Shown here in pieces: positions 1 to 8,963 of a stretch of 64,000 nucleotides of DNA (position 1 is the stretch's first letter; each line of letters opens with the position of its first letter). The stretch covers positions 124,001 through 188,000 of the forward strand of contig CAXXKK010000006.1 in the NCBI GenBank assembly GCA_963676845.2, written 5' to 3'. The stretch is from G963662675 sp963676845 (GTDB taxonomy: Bacteria > Bacteroidota > Bacteroidia > Bacteroidales > Prolixibacteraceae). A program made the translations under genes and the position numbers. The notes beneath the pieces are model-generated. The model did not search any database, was not told the origin of the DNA, and was given only the letters and a program-made list of their open reading frames with translations.

Positions 1-843
1 TTGAAACAAGTGTATGTACGCAATGGCGAAATGGTAGAGCAAGGCCAGCTAATTGCTGAACTGGAACCCTACAGTTACCAGCAAGATGTTAAGAATGCAG
101 AAATCCAACTGGAAAAAGCAAAGCTCGATTTTCAGGATTACCTAATGGGGCAGGGGTATAATACACTGGACAGTACTCAGATTGAAACTGAAATTTATGA
201 GCTGGGGAAAATCAAATCGGGTTATGCCGATGCTTTATTAAGCCTAAATAATGCGCATCAAAATATGGAATCAACTCGCTTACTTGCACCATTTAGCGGT
301 CTGGTAGCCAATATTAATCTAAAAGAATATGATCAGGTAAGTAGCGGTGAATCATTCTGTACTCTTATAGACAACAGCATTTTCGAAGTTGATTTTAACA
401 TTGTTGAGAGTGAAATGGCCGAAATCAATCTGGATGATGAAGTACAGCTTCAACCCTTTGCCGGCGAAGGTCAATATCTTGGACATATCACAGAGATTAA
501 TCCTGTTATTGATGAAGATGGACTGATAAGTATAAAAGCACAGGTCGAAAATACGGGAAATTTAATGCAGGGCATGAATGTGAAAGTATTAGTTGAAAAA
601 GACATTCCCGGACAACTGGTTGTCCCCAAATCTGCAGTCCTTCTACGCCAAAATCAAGAGGTTTTATTCCGCTATACCAATGGAACAGCTTATTGGACAT
701 ACATTCAAACTCTGGCAGAGAACAGTACATCCTACGCAGTTATAGCTCATCCGGATAAAGGAGCCACCCTTGCTGCCGGGGACACGGTCATAATCTCCGG
801 AAATTTGAATTTAGCACATGAGAGTGATGTCGTTATCGAGTAG
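1..843 (+). CDS. RND efflux periplasmic adaptor subunit (HlyD/MFP family), 5'-truncated by window edge
   Basis: Periplasmic adaptor of a tripartite RND efflux pump, linking the inner-membrane permease to a TolC-type channel. The window begins inside the gene, so the signal sequence is missing and the first in-frame TTG is not the true start. Seen in the 280 residues: the first half of a lipoyl-like domain (NGEMVEQGQLIAELEP), a helical hairpin at about residues 28-90, the second lipoyl half (LLAPFSGLVANINL), then beta-barrel and membrane-proximal strands (about residues 115-280, with VVPKSAVLLR). A four-helix-bundle gene starts 37 nt downstream and an RND permease follows, the usual adaptor-permease order. 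The family call is firm. The substrate cannot be read from sequence. Confidence 0.9.
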   Translation: MKQVYVRNGEMVEQGQLIAELEPYSYQQDVKNAEIQLEKAKLDFQDYLMGQGYNTLDSTQIETEIYELGKIKSGYADALLSLNNAHQNMESTRLLAPFSGLVANINLKEYDQVSSGESFCTLIDNSIFEVDFNIVESEMAEINLDDEVQLQPFAGEGQYLGHITEINPVIDEDGLISIKAQVENTGNLMQGMNVKVLVEKDIPGQLVVPKSAVLLRQNQEVLFRYTNGTAYWTYIQTLAENSTSYAVIAHPDKGATLAAGDTVIISGNLNLAHESDVVIE

Positions 844-1335
844 TTCCTATCGTTTCTTTTGTTTCTAAGTTCCTATTGTTATGGCTAAGATAAATACGTT
901 TGAGGATCTGGAGATTTGGCAGCAGTCAAGAGGTTTGTGCCATATAATCTATGAGTTTATAAATCGTGATCGGTTTTCAAAAGATTTTGGACTAAAGAAC
1001 CAGATAAATAATTCCAGTGGTTCAGTCATGGACAACATAGCAGAGGGATTTGAAAGGGAAGGTAATAAAGAATTTGTTCAGTTCCTGTCAATCGCAAAAG
1101 CTTCATGTGCTGAAACACGATCTCAGTTATACAGGGCTTTTGATCGAGATTATATTACTAAAGAAGAGTTCGGGGAAGTCGCTAATCAAACAAAAGAGTT
1201 AGGCAGAAAAACCGCTAATCTTATGAATTATCTAAGAAACTCAGAATATAAAGGAAACAAATACAAAAAGAAAAGCACTTGACTTGTGGAAACGTGTAAC
1301 AATAGAAACAACAAAAACCTAGGAACAATAGAAAC
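843..1335. repeat. Imperfect inverted repeat flanking the four-helix-bundle gene
   Basis: The 38 bases before the gene (843-880) and the 38 bases at 1298-1335 after it are imperfect inverted copies, about 25 of 38 positions matching by eye. Both arms are built from the word GTTYCTATYGTT, present twice per arm. The inner block ends directly at the gene's ATG. Such an arrangement could fold into a stem in the adaptor-permease mRNA with the small gene in the loop. The match is seen by eye; element status is inference. Confidence 0.5.
881..1282 (+). CDS. Four-helix bundle protein (23S rRNA intervening-sequence protein / S23 family)
   Basis: A 133-residue soluble all-helical protein of the IVP/S23 family, first known from intervening sequences in 23S rRNA genes and related to the Avd accessory protein of diversity-generating retroelements. 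Family marks seen: FEDLEIWQQSRGL near the N-terminus, the central NNSSGSVMDNIAEGFER helix and QFLSIAKASCAETRSQLYRA. The length is normal for the family (about 115-135). It is not in an rRNA operon here: it lies between an RND adaptor gene and its permease gene, bounded by short inverted repeats, which suggests insertion into an existing operon. The molecular function of solitary copies is unknown. The last residues are lysine-rich (KGNKYKKKST), which fits nucleic-acid contact but does not prove it. Confidence 0.85.
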   Translation: MAKINTFEDLEIWQQSRGLCHIIYEFINRDRFSKDFGLKNQINNSSGSVMDNIAEGFEREGNKEFVQFLSIAKASCAETRSQLYRAFDRDYITKEEFGEVANQTKELGRKTANLMNYLRNSEYKGNKYKKKST

Positions 1336-1359
1336 AAATTAAACCTGAAACCTAAAGAT

Positions 1360-4300
1360 ATGGTCAAGTTTTTAATCCGCCGTCCAATTGCAGTCTCTAT
1401 GACTTTCATCGCCATTTTGGTGTTGGGTGGTTTTGCAATGAAATTTATTCCGGTATCGTTGATGCCCGATGTTGATATACCCGAGATAACAGTGCAGTTA
1501 AGCGTACCAAACAGGTCTGCACGGGAGCTGGAAAATACCGTAGTACAGCCTATTCGCAGACAGTTAATGCAGGTTGGGCATTTGGCAGATATATCCAGTG
1601 AAACCCGCAATGAAAACAGTCTCATCCATCTGGAATTTGAGTATGGAACTGATATTGATTTTGCTTTTGTTGAGGTAAATGAAAAAATTGACCGAGCCAT
1701 GAATTCACTTCCCCGTAGTATTGACCGTCCCAAAGTAATCAAGGCCAATGCAACTGATATCCCTGTTTTCTATCTCAACCTAACCCTTCATGAGGAGTCA
1801 GATCCTAACAATCAAACAATAGAACAATTAAATACTCAAACTTCAAATTTATATCCTGTTTCTCAAAAGTTTGTGGAAATGAGTCGTTTTGCAACCAATG
1901 TGATCAGAAGGAGAATTGAACAGCTTCCGGAAGTTGCCATGGTGGATATGAGTGGTTTGGTAAGTTCAGAATTGCTTATTCTTCCTGATAATCAAAAATT
2001 GAGTGCATTGGGAATTTCTCTGGATGACCTTGAACATACCATTGAGAATAATAACATTCAGTTGGGTAGTTTGCTTATCCGTGACGGGCAGTACCAGTAT
2101 AACATACGTTTCTCTTCAACCTTGCAAAACAAACAGGATATTGAGAATATCTACTTCAAAATAAACGACCGTTTGTTGCAGTTAAAAGATGTGGCCACGG
2201 TGGTGGAGCACCCTCAGCCGTTAACCGGAAAAGTAACATCGAATGGAGCAGATGCTGTAACCATTGCTGTAATTAAACAAAGCGATGCCCAGATGTCGGA
2301 TTTAAGGGACAACCTGAATCAGTTAATTACTTATTTTGAAGAAGATTATCCCGATATCAATTTTGAAGTTACTCGTAACCAAACACGTTTGCTTGATTAT
2401 TCAATTTCGAATTTGCAACAAAACCTGATTTGGGGAGCATTGCTGGCTTTTGTTGTTTTGTTTTTATTCTTGAAAGAATACCAGGCACCAATTCTTATTG
2501 GTATTACAGTTCCTACATCGTTAGTCATATCAATGTTAATGTTCTTTGCTCTGGGGATATCTGTAAATATTATTTCCTTATCAGGAATCATTTTAGGAGT
2601 AGGGATGATGGTTGACAACTCCATCATTGTTATTGATAATATTACGCAATACCGACAGCGGCTGGGACATTTTTCAAAAAATGCAGGCAGTCTAAAAATA
2701 TTAGAAAAAGCCTGTGCTAATGGAACAAATGAGGTGTTTCGGCCTATGTTGAGTTCGGTATTAACAACCTGTGCTGTATTTATTCCACTAATCTTTATCA
2801 GTGGTATTTCCGGAGCTTTGTTTTATGATCAGGCGATGGCTGTTGCTACTGGTTTGATGGTTTCTTTGGCGGTTTCGGTAACCTTACTTCCTGTTTATTA
2901 CCGTTTGTTGTATAAAAAAACAGATGGGAAAAAGATTAAGTTCCTTAACAAAAACAGGCTTGTTAAATATGAAGATTTATATATGAAAGGGCTTCGTTTT
3001 ATTTTTCGCAAACAGAAGATCACTTTTGCTATTGTTGGTTTTTGCCTGTTTGGGATGATCCTGTTGTTTGTTGATCTGGATAAATCAAGATTGCCTGAGA
3101 TTGAGGAAACCGAAGTTATTTTGGCAGTCGACTGGAATGAACAGATTCATATTGATGAAAATAAAAACAGGATTGAGCTGCTAATTGCAGAATTAGGAGC
3201 TGTTTTGGAGCAAAATACCTGTATGATTGGGGAACAGCAGTTTTTGCTGGACAAAACAATCACCTCTTCTTCCTCCGAGGCAATTGTTTATATCAAGGTA
3301 ATTGACTCTTCTGAGTTGATTGGAACAATTGCTAAAGCATCTGAGTTTATACAAACCAATTATCCACATGCAATTCTGGAACAGCGAGAAGCAGACAATA
3401 TCTTCAGTACTATTTTTGCATCAACAGAAGAGCCTTTAACCGCAAGAATACGAACTATTTCAGAGGATAATTCTGATCGTACCTTGCAATTGCGGGATAT
3501 GCTGTCAAAAATACAATCGGCAGTTCCAGATCACCTTGTAGAAGACATTCCTGTGGAGGAATATGTGGTTTTAAAGACCGATCCAACCAAGCTCATGCTT
3601 TACGATGTAAATTTTAACATGATGTACCTTGAGCTGCAAAGTGCTTTTAATGACAACGAAGTTTTTCTGATTACCGATAATCAGGATTTTGTCCCCGTTA
3701 TTTTGGGTGGTGAAACGCAAACAATCCAGAAAATCCTGAACGAGTTGTTTGTGCATAATACAAATGGTAAGCAAATACCTATTCGCGATTTAATTTCGGA
3801 GACAAAAGGGGAAGACCTGAAATATATTGTTGCCGGGCAAGAGGGGGAATATTACCCTGTAAATTACCAGGTTGAAGATAATGAGGTTAATGAGATACAA
3901 AACCGCTTAAAATCGGTGGTTGGAGAAAGTAAGCTGTTTGATTTAAGTTTCTCAGGGAGCATTCTTTCCAATCGAGAACTGATGCAGGAACTATTCCTGA
4001 TTCTACTTGTTTCATTGGCTTTGCTCTACTTTATTATGTCGTCACAGTTTGAATCATTGGTGCTTCCTTTGATTATCCTGATTGAAGTTGTAATTGACAT
4101 TTTTGGTGCTTTTCTGGCATTAAAACTGGGTGATTCTGGTATCAATATCATGTCGCTTATTGGGATTGTTGTAATGAGTGGAATTGTAATTAACGACTCT
4201 ATTTTAAAGGTAGATACGATGAACCAACTCTATCGGCAAGGCTACTCATTAATGCATGCCATTGTTGAAGCAGGTCACCGGAGACTTACAGCAATCCTTA

Positions 4301-4494
4301 TGACCAGTATGACAACAATCCTTGCCCTTGTTCCCTTACTCTTTAGTTCGGGACTGGGAGCAGATTTACAACGACCACTGGCACTTGCTGTTATTGGTGG
4401 AATGATTTTGGGGACACTGATTAGTTTGTATCTGGTGCCGCTGCTATTCTACTATTTTAAAAGAACAAAGATATTAGAGCTAAGATCCAAGTAA
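1360..4494 (+). CDS. Efflux RND transporter permease subunit (AcrB/AcrD/AcrF superfamily)
   Basis: Proton-driven inner-membrane permease of the RND superfamily, 1,044 residues, the full length for the family. Seen: TM1 right after the start (FLIRRPIAVSMTFIAILVL), a first periplasmic porter domain, the TM2-TM6 block at about residues 350-500 with GVGMMVDNSIIVIDNI (acidic proton-relay residues of TM4), a second porter domain at about 560-860, and TM8-TM12 with GIVVMSGIVINDSI. It belongs with the adaptor gene upstream; the IVP-like gene lies between them. Type (heavy-metal or hydrophobe) is uncertain, since such Bacteroidota pumps often have two different permeases, and a second permease does occur at 9.0 kb. 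ATG at 1360 directly precedes the first TM segment. Confidence 0.93.
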   Translation: MVKFLIRRPIAVSMTFIAILVLGGFAMKFIPVSLMPDVDIPEITVQLSVPNRSARELENTVVQPIRRQLMQVGHLADISSETRNENSLIHLEFEYGTDIDFAFVEVNEKIDRAMNSLPRSIDRPKVIKANATDIPVFYLNLTLHEESDPNNQTIEQLNTQTSNLYPVSQKFVEMSRFATNVIRRRIEQLPEVAMVDMSGLVSSELLILPDNQKLSALGISLDDLEHTIENNNIQLGSLLIRDGQYQYNIRFSSTLQNKQDIENIYFKINDRLLQLKDVATVVEHPQPLTGKVTSNGADAVTIAVIKQSDAQMSDLRDNLNQLITYFEEDYPDINFEVTRNQTRLLDYSISNLQQNLIWGALLAFVVLFLFLKEYQAPILIGITVPTSLVISMLMFFALGISVNIISLSGIILGVGMMVDNSIIVIDNITQYRQRLGHFSKNAGSLKILEKACANGTNEVFRPMLSSVLTTCAVFIPLIFISGISGALFYDQAMAVATGLMVSLAVSVTLLPVYYRLLYKKTDGKKIKFLNKNRLVKYEDLYMKGLRFIFRKQKITFAIVGFCLFGMILLFVDLDKSRLPEIEETEVILAVDWNEQIHIDENKNRIELLIAELGAVLEQNTCMIGEQQFLLDKTITSSSSEAIVYIKVIDSSELIGTIAKASEFIQTNYPHAILEQREADNIFSTIFASTEEPLTARIRTISEDNSDRTLQLRDMLSKIQSAVPDHLVEDIPVEEYVVLKTDPTKLMLYDVNFNMMYLELQSAFNDNEVFLITDNQDFVPVILGGETQTIQKILNELFVHNTNGKQIPIRDLISETKGEDLKYIVAGQEGEYYPVNYQVEDNEVNEIQNRLKSVVGESKLFDLSFSGSILSNRELMQELFLILLVSLALLYFIMSSQFESLVLPLIILIEVVIDIFGAFLALKLGDSGINIMSLIGIVVMSGIVINDSILKVDTMNQLYRQGYSLMHAIVEAGHRRLTAILMTSMTTILALVPLLFSSGLGADLQRPLALAVIGGMILGTLISLYLVPLLFYYFKRTKILELRSK

Positions 4495-4502
4495 AGAGAC
4501 CG

Positions 4503-4622
4503 CATCATTCCGAATTTGTTTTGGGAACTCTGTCAGCAAGAGTCTGGTTAAATTGAAAATAGGTACTGAAACCCCGTCTGACCAAGCCGGGCAAGAAGTT
4601 CAAGATAATGCTTTGAGCAGAA
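4503..4622. repeat. REP-like dispersed intergenic element, copy 1
   Basis: Contains CATTCCGAATTTGTTTTGG on the left and, in inverted sense, a TACTGAAA...AGTTCAAGATAATGC block on the right. A GC-rich CCCCGTCTGACCAAGCCGGG insert interrupts the right arm. The layout matches the element at 8660-8745 and part of it recurs at 6140-6196. Such imperfect palindromes around GTTTCGGAATCTG / TGAAACAAGTTCA words are common between genes in Bacteroidota genomes (recollection). Confidence 0.6.
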
Positions 4623-4690
4623 GAACAACAGAAACAATAGTAATTAAACAAAAATAAAAACTAAAAATGAAACTAAAAATGAAACTAAAA

Positions 4691-5821
4691 ATGAAAAAAG
4701 TCGCTTATCTAATCCTTATTATGGCTTACGCCTGTTCACCTCAGCAAATTACTCAGGATGAGCCTGTGGTGATTGATGTATTTAATAACAGCAATCCTGA
4801 AATAGAATTTGAGTCCATCGAGCTTATCCCTTTGGAAACGAATGAGGATATTCTTATTGGTGATTTCTGGCGATTAAAGGTTGAAATGGATGAAGATGGA
4901 TTTTATTTTGCGAATCAAGATAATCCAACGTCAGTTTTTCGATTTGACTCAAAAGGGAATTTTCTCAACTTAATTGGACATCATGGTAATGGACCTGAAG
5001 AATATAACGGAATAATCGATTTTTGTATTCATGGCGATACACTTGATGTTTTATGCAATGGCGGAACAACTTCTCTTATTGTCGGTTATGATATTGATGG
5101 ATCCTATTTATATTCAAAGACGGTAGATCTAAATTTAAATTCTTTTGATTGGTTTGATGCCGGATATTTGTTTGCAGTAAGTTATGGCACAACTGATTTA
5201 CAGCCGTATAAAATTTGTAAGGCTGATGAAAACGGTTTCGTGACTCAATCATTCATGAAGAATACATCAAGCATTAATGTTCCGGTTACTGAAGAGAACT
5301 TTACAAACTCATCAAATACAGTTTTTTATCATGAATCATTTAATGATACCATCTATATGTATAAAGATGAGGATTATAAACCTGCTTATGTTCTTGATTT
5401 TGGCGATTATAAAATACCCGAAGAGTTTTATCAGGTTGATGTCATGTCTGCTTTTCAGCTAATAATGAGTCAGGGGTTTGGATATATTGATATTATGTTG
5501 GATACGCCAGCTTATTCATTTTTTCAGGTTTCGAAACAAGGGGAAAAAGTTGATAATATTACTTCTAACTTATTGTTAAATAAATCTGATTATAAGGTTT
5601 TTAGTGAGTCTATTGATCTTGATAAAGTAGAATCACCCTTTATGTTTCCTATGTATGGGACATCAAATGATGAGTTTATTTTTCTGATCTATCCATATAT
5701 GATTTTAGAAGATACAGAAGAATTTAAAAAGTTACCAATAACAAATCCTCAAGTGATTGAAACACTTAATACAAATGATAATCCGGTAATTGCGATATGT
5801 CGGGTTAATAGTGATAGATAA
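4691..5821 (+). CDS. 6-bladed beta-propeller lipoprotein (paralogue 1 of 9)
   Basis: Predicted lipoprotein of the Bacteroidota 6-bladed beta-propeller family; no enzymatic role is known to me. The signal is MKKVAYLILIMAYAC with Cys as lipidation site. Family marks shared with its neighbours: IELIPLETNEDILIG after the signal, GHHGNGPEEY at about residue 95, FNDTIY at about residue 215 and a DNPVIAICRV end. Two upstream in-frame ATGs (4667, 4679) arise from a 12-bp tandem repeat (ATGAAACTAAAA), so the protein could begin MKLKMKLKMKK. I chose the third ATG because it gives a compact signal peptide. It lies 196 nt after the RND permease, with a REP-like element between. Confidence 0.85.
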   Translation: MKKVAYLILIMAYACSPQQITQDEPVVIDVFNNSNPEIEFESIELIPLETNEDILIGDFWRLKVEMDEDGFYFANQDNPTSVFRFDSKGNFLNLIGHHGNGPEEYNGIIDFCIHGDTLDVLCNGGTTSLIVGYDIDGSYLYSKTVDLNLNSFDWFDAGYLFAVSYGTTDLQPYKICKADENGFVTQSFMKNTSSINVPVTEENFTNSSNTVFYHESFNDTIYMYKDEDYKPAYVLDFGDYKIPEEFYQVDVMSAFQLIMSQGFGYIDIMLDTPAYSFFQVSKQGEKVDNITSNLLLNKSDYKVFSESIDLDKVESPFMFPMYGTSNDEFIFLIYPYMILEDTEEFKKLPITNPQVIETLNTNDNPVIAICRVNSDR

Positions 5822-5914
5822 TTGAGCTATGAAAAATCAAAACGCAGGAAAAATAAATGGACCCTGGGAAGGGGGGGGAGTTTATCCTAACTGGTTGGAC
5901 TTGTAGTTAGTGTG

Positions 5915-5953
5915 ATCGATTATGGTAACAGTGAATCTGTTGTCATAATCGAT
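5915..5953. repeat. 17-bp inverted repeat in the 5822-6213 gap
   Basis: Arms ATCGATTATGGTAACAG and CTGTTGTCATAATCGAT surround a 5-nt loop, with 15 of 17 positions pairing. No T-run follows, so it is not a typical intrinsic terminator. The rest of the 5822-6213 gap holds a possible 25-codon reading frame (5829-5906, with a run of eight G) and a partial REP-like copy. No convincing gene is seen. Confidence 0.5.
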
Positions 5954-6139
5954 TTACCCGTTGGTGAGGAAATTATTAGTTGAAACGATACAGTTCAGTA
6001 CAATTATGATCCTTTTTGTGAAAAAGTAAAGGTTGTCATCTTTCTAAAAATGAATGTATTGTTTGCCTTTGATGGTTAATTGATTAATTAAAAAACAGCC
6101 TTTAGACATTAGATAATGAATAATAATTTGATAGATGTT

Positions 6140-6196
6140 TTGAAACCCCGTCTGACCAAGTCGGGCAGGACGTTCTGAATGATGCTTTGAAATGAG
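6140..6196. repeat. REP-like dispersed intergenic element, partial copy 2
   Basis: Repeats the GAAACCCCGTCTGACCAAG word of the 4.6-kb copy almost exactly, followed by the same CGGGCAG...GTTCTGAATGATGCTTT layout. The left arm seen in copies 1 and 3 is missing. It ends just before the next propeller gene. Confidence 0.55.
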
Positions 6197-6213
6197 GAAT
6201 AAAAAATATAATC

Positions 6214-7317
6214 ATGAGAAGAACCTTCATAATATTTCTTTTAAGTATTATTTTTTATTCATGTTCTGAAAAATCTCAATTGGAAACAATATCGTTTCAA
6301 AATGCATTTTTAGAGGGGCAACGTATTGCCATTCAGGATTTTGTTCATGATGTTAAGCTTTGTCCTCTTCAAACGAGTTCAAATTGCCTTTTAGGAGATA
6401 TTCAGAAAATTATCAAATCTGAAAAATATTATTTCATTCTTGATATGGAAAATATCCTTTACATGTTTAGCAGTGAAGGGAGTTTTGTCCGGAGAATCGG
6501 TGAAAAAGGGAATGATCCCAAAGAATATTCTTACATCTCTGATTTTGCAATAAATGACGATAATAAGCAAATCTATTTAAATACAAACAGAAATATATTG
6601 ATCTATGATTTTAAAGGCATTTTCATAAAAGAAATCAATAACTACGGAGCAGGTCAACTTATTAGTTTTGACGATAAAATTATTATTTCGATGCCGGATA
6701 TACCCACAGAGCAGAATGAAAAAGATGCCATACTTGTTGTTAATCAAGATGGAGATATTGAAAAATCATTCAAAACAAATCTGGTTCGCCATTCCGGAAT
6801 TGATCTGGAGTTTAGTATTCTGTATAAATCCAATAATAATGTCTATTACAAAGAAGAACGAAACGATACCATATTTTCAATAAATCACTCATTTGAAAAA
6901 AATCAGGATAAAATTCTTCAAATGGGGAAATATCAAATGCCGGACGAAGAGTTTGATTTCGACAAAATGGATGCATGGGAAAAATACTATCGATTTGTAG
7001 AAATATTTGATTTTAACCCATTTACTATTTATGAAGTGCAAAATGGTCCGATAGGGGAAGTTGGCTATATTTTTAGGAACAATAAAAATGAAAAACTTAT
7101 AAGAATATCCCAGGATGATGAACTTGAATTATTTATGGATGATCAATTTAGTATTCCAATTATTCCGGTTTCATCTTATAATAATCACCTGATTTGTTCG
7201 GTGTCCCCATTCTTTTTGAAAGAGTTATATGCATACTTAAATGTCGAATTGGGTGAGGGTGAAATAACTTCTTCAGGTAATGATAATCCAGTTTTACTCG
7301 ATATTGAAATATCATAA
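6214..7317 (+). CDS. 6-bladed beta-propeller lipoprotein (paralogue 2 of 9)
   Basis: A 367-residue predicted lipoprotein with signal MRRTFIIFLLSIIFYSC. It carries the family pattern in divergent form: DVKLCPLQTSSNCLLGDI after the signal, RRIGEKGNDPKEY at about residue 95, RNDTIFSI near 217, GKYQMPDEEF near 235 and a short GNDNPVLLDIEIS end in place of the long tail of some paralogues. It stands alone between a REP-like element and paralogue 3, same strand, 72 nt from the next gene. The family assignment rests on these ordered motifs. The function is unknown; a surface or periplasmic binding or scaffold role is a guess. Confidence 0.85.
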   Translation: MRRTFIIFLLSIIFYSCSEKSQLETISFQNAFLEGQRIAIQDFVHDVKLCPLQTSSNCLLGDIQKIIKSEKYYFILDMENILYMFSSEGSFVRRIGEKGNDPKEYSYISDFAINDDNKQIYLNTNRNILIYDFKGIFIKEINNYGAGQLISFDDKIIISMPDIPTEQNEKDAILVVNQDGDIEKSFKTNLVRHSGIDLEFSILYKSNNNVYYKEERNDTIFSINHSFEKNQDKILQMGKYQMPDEEFDFDKMDAWEKYYRFVEIFDFNPFTIYEVQNGPIGEVGYIFRNNKNEKLIRISQDDELELFMDDQFSIPIIPVSSYNNHLICSVSPFFLKELYAYLNVELGEGEITSSGNDNPVLLDIEIS

Positions 7318-7389
7318 TAAAAAAAGAAATAATTAGACAGCATTTTAGTATACAAAACCAAAATTTTAGAACCAGAAACTAAACGCGAT

Positions 7390-8634
7390 ATGAAAAACCA
7401 AAATCAAACCATTCAATTTACAGTTATAGCAATGCTGTTAGCTATGTTTTCTTCTTGTTCAAACACAAATAATACAGCTTCGCAGCAGGGAGAAAACGGT
7501 TCTTTTTATACTATTCCTTTTGATGAGATTGTGAAAAATAAGCGAGAAGTTAAGCTGTCGGAATTTGCATCGGATATAGAGCTTATTCAACTTGAGAATA
7601 CAAATGAAGCATTACTTAAGGATGTTGAAAATATAGAGTTTACCCAAGACTATATTTTAATAAAGTGTTGGCAACAGCCAATTCTGCAGTTTGATAGAAG
7701 TGGAAAGTTTATACAATATATTGGAGCAATTGGTAACGGACCTGGAGAATATGGGAGCTGCATGCAAATGTCTATTGATGAAGAAAGTGAAAGGGTTTAT
7801 ATCTGCTCTTTTAACTGGGATGTGTTGGTTTATGATTTCGAAGGGGAATTCATAAAATCTATAAACTATCAGGATCACTGGTTCGAACTTATTTTTTGGG
7901 GAAGGGATAGCCTGTTTGTAAGTTATGCAGAACCTATGATGGGGAATGAGCTTAATGTGTTTACAGAACTTAATGAGCAGGATGATACCCTTCAGGGAAT
8001 TCCAAACTACATTTTAACTGATGAAGCTCAATTAGAGTATCATGGAAATTTGATTGATATACAAAACTATTTTTATCGGTACAACAATAAGCTCCATCTA
8101 AAAAGTAGTTATAATGATACAGTATATACTTATAACGATAAAAACAAATTTGCCCCTAAGTTTTTAATTGATCTAGGAAAATATAAGTTGCCGGAAGATC
8201 TTACCTATGAAAAGGTCTGGAAACGTTCTATGCCTGATAACCTCATTTGGACGAGCGTATATGAAACACCCGGTTATGTTTTTATTCCTTATGGCTATCA
8301 TTATGATCCAGATAAGCCTGACCTTAAAAATGAAGAAAGAGGTTGTGTCCTTTACAATAAAAACTCAAAAGAAGGAGTGGCTATTGAAGAAAGCAAGTTT
8401 GGTGGTTTTATTGATGATTTTATGGGATGTCCTGATTTCAGGCCTTCTGTAGTTAATGGTAATACTGCCATGATGATGGTTACGGCTCTGGATATGAAAG
8501 AATACCTCGATTCGGAAGATTTTCGTGAAAGAGAAGTTCAATTCCCGGAGAAGAAGGAAGAGCTTAAGCAAAAAAATGAGACCCTCAATGAAGGAGATAA
8601 TAATTTTCTGGTAGTAGTAACGATGGGAAAGTGA
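7390..8634 (+). CDS. 6-bladed beta-propeller lipoprotein (paralogue 3 of 9)
   Basis: A 414-residue lipoprotein, signal VIAMLLAMFSSC followed by an Asn/Thr/Ser/Gln-rich linker. Ordered motifs: KLSEFASDIELIQLENTNE (about residue 55), YIGAIGNGPGEYGSC (about 110), YNDTVYTY (about 243), IDLGKYKLPEDL (about 262). The C-terminal segment FREREVQFPEKKEELKQ leads to LNEGDNNFLVVV, a divergent form of the tail in paralogues 4, 5 and 7-9, which shows the tail helix belongs to the fold and is not an add-on limited to those copies. It is the last of the first propeller run before a repeat-rich gap and a second RND permease. Confidence 0.86.
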   Translation: MKNQNQTIQFTVIAMLLAMFSSCSNTNNTASQQGENGSFYTIPFDEIVKNKREVKLSEFASDIELIQLENTNEALLKDVENIEFTQDYILIKCWQQPILQFDRSGKFIQYIGAIGNGPGEYGSCMQMSIDEESERVYICSFNWDVLVYDFEGEFIKSINYQDHWFELIFWGRDSLFVSYAEPMMGNELNVFTELNEQDDTLQGIPNYILTDEAQLEYHGNLIDIQNYFYRYNNKLHLKSSYNDTVYTYNDKNKFAPKFLIDLGKYKLPEDLTYEKVWKRSMPDNLIWTSVYETPGYVFIPYGYHYDPDKPDLKNEERGCVLYNKNSKEGVAIEESKFGGFIDDFMGCPDFRPSVVNGNTAMMMVTALDMKEYLDSEDFREREVQFPEKKEELKQKNETLNEGDNNFLVVVTMGK

Positions 8635-8659
8635 GAGAGAATGAAAATCTTGAATTTAC

Positions 8660-8745
8660 ATTATCCTGAACATGTTTCGGAAACTCTGTTAGTAAGAGTT
8701 TGAGTTAAATGGAAACAGATACTGAAACAAGTTCAGGATGACGCT
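8660..8745. repeat. REP-like dispersed intergenic element, copy 3
   Basis: An inverted repeat of about 85 bp: left arm ATCCTGAACATGTTTCGGAA, right arm TACTGAAACAAGTTCAGGAT, with CTCTGTTAGTAAGAGTTTGA between. The middle matches copy 1 (CTCTGTCAGCAAGAGTCTGG). It lies in the gap 8635-9037, which holds repeat elements and no gene. Confidence 0.65.
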
Positions 8746-8800
8746 TAGAAAAGAGGATAGATATCGTTTGGGAAACTCAAATAGCAAAATACACAGACCT

Positions 8801-8848
8801 AGCCCCGTAGGGGTGAAATCTAGATAATCCGGGGTGAAGCCCCGGGAA
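8801..8848. repeat. GC-rich palindromic intergenic element (CCCCGTAGGGG type)
   Basis: CCCCGTAGGGGTGAAATCTA is followed by CCGGGGTGAAGCCCCGG, a 6-bp perfect stem with a 5-nt loop. Elements with these words recur between genes in many Bacteroidota (recollection). The GC content is far above the surroundings. Confidence 0.55.
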
Positions 8849-8963
8849 TATGAAATAAAAAATGAAAACCGTCTGCGGGAAAATGAGGAGAAAAGAACGA
8901 GGGGTTCCTCAGACGTAAGTGAATAGATCGTTTAGAATAGAGAAATAAAGAAACATAAATAAA

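Noticed and set aside
881..1282. Diversity-generating retroelement (Avd-like gene)
   Set aside because: No reverse transcriptase, no template/variable repeat pair; only the fold family is shared.
1221..1748. 175-codon minus-strand ORF over the IVP end and permease start
   Set aside because: Antisense to two recognisable genes and without family features.
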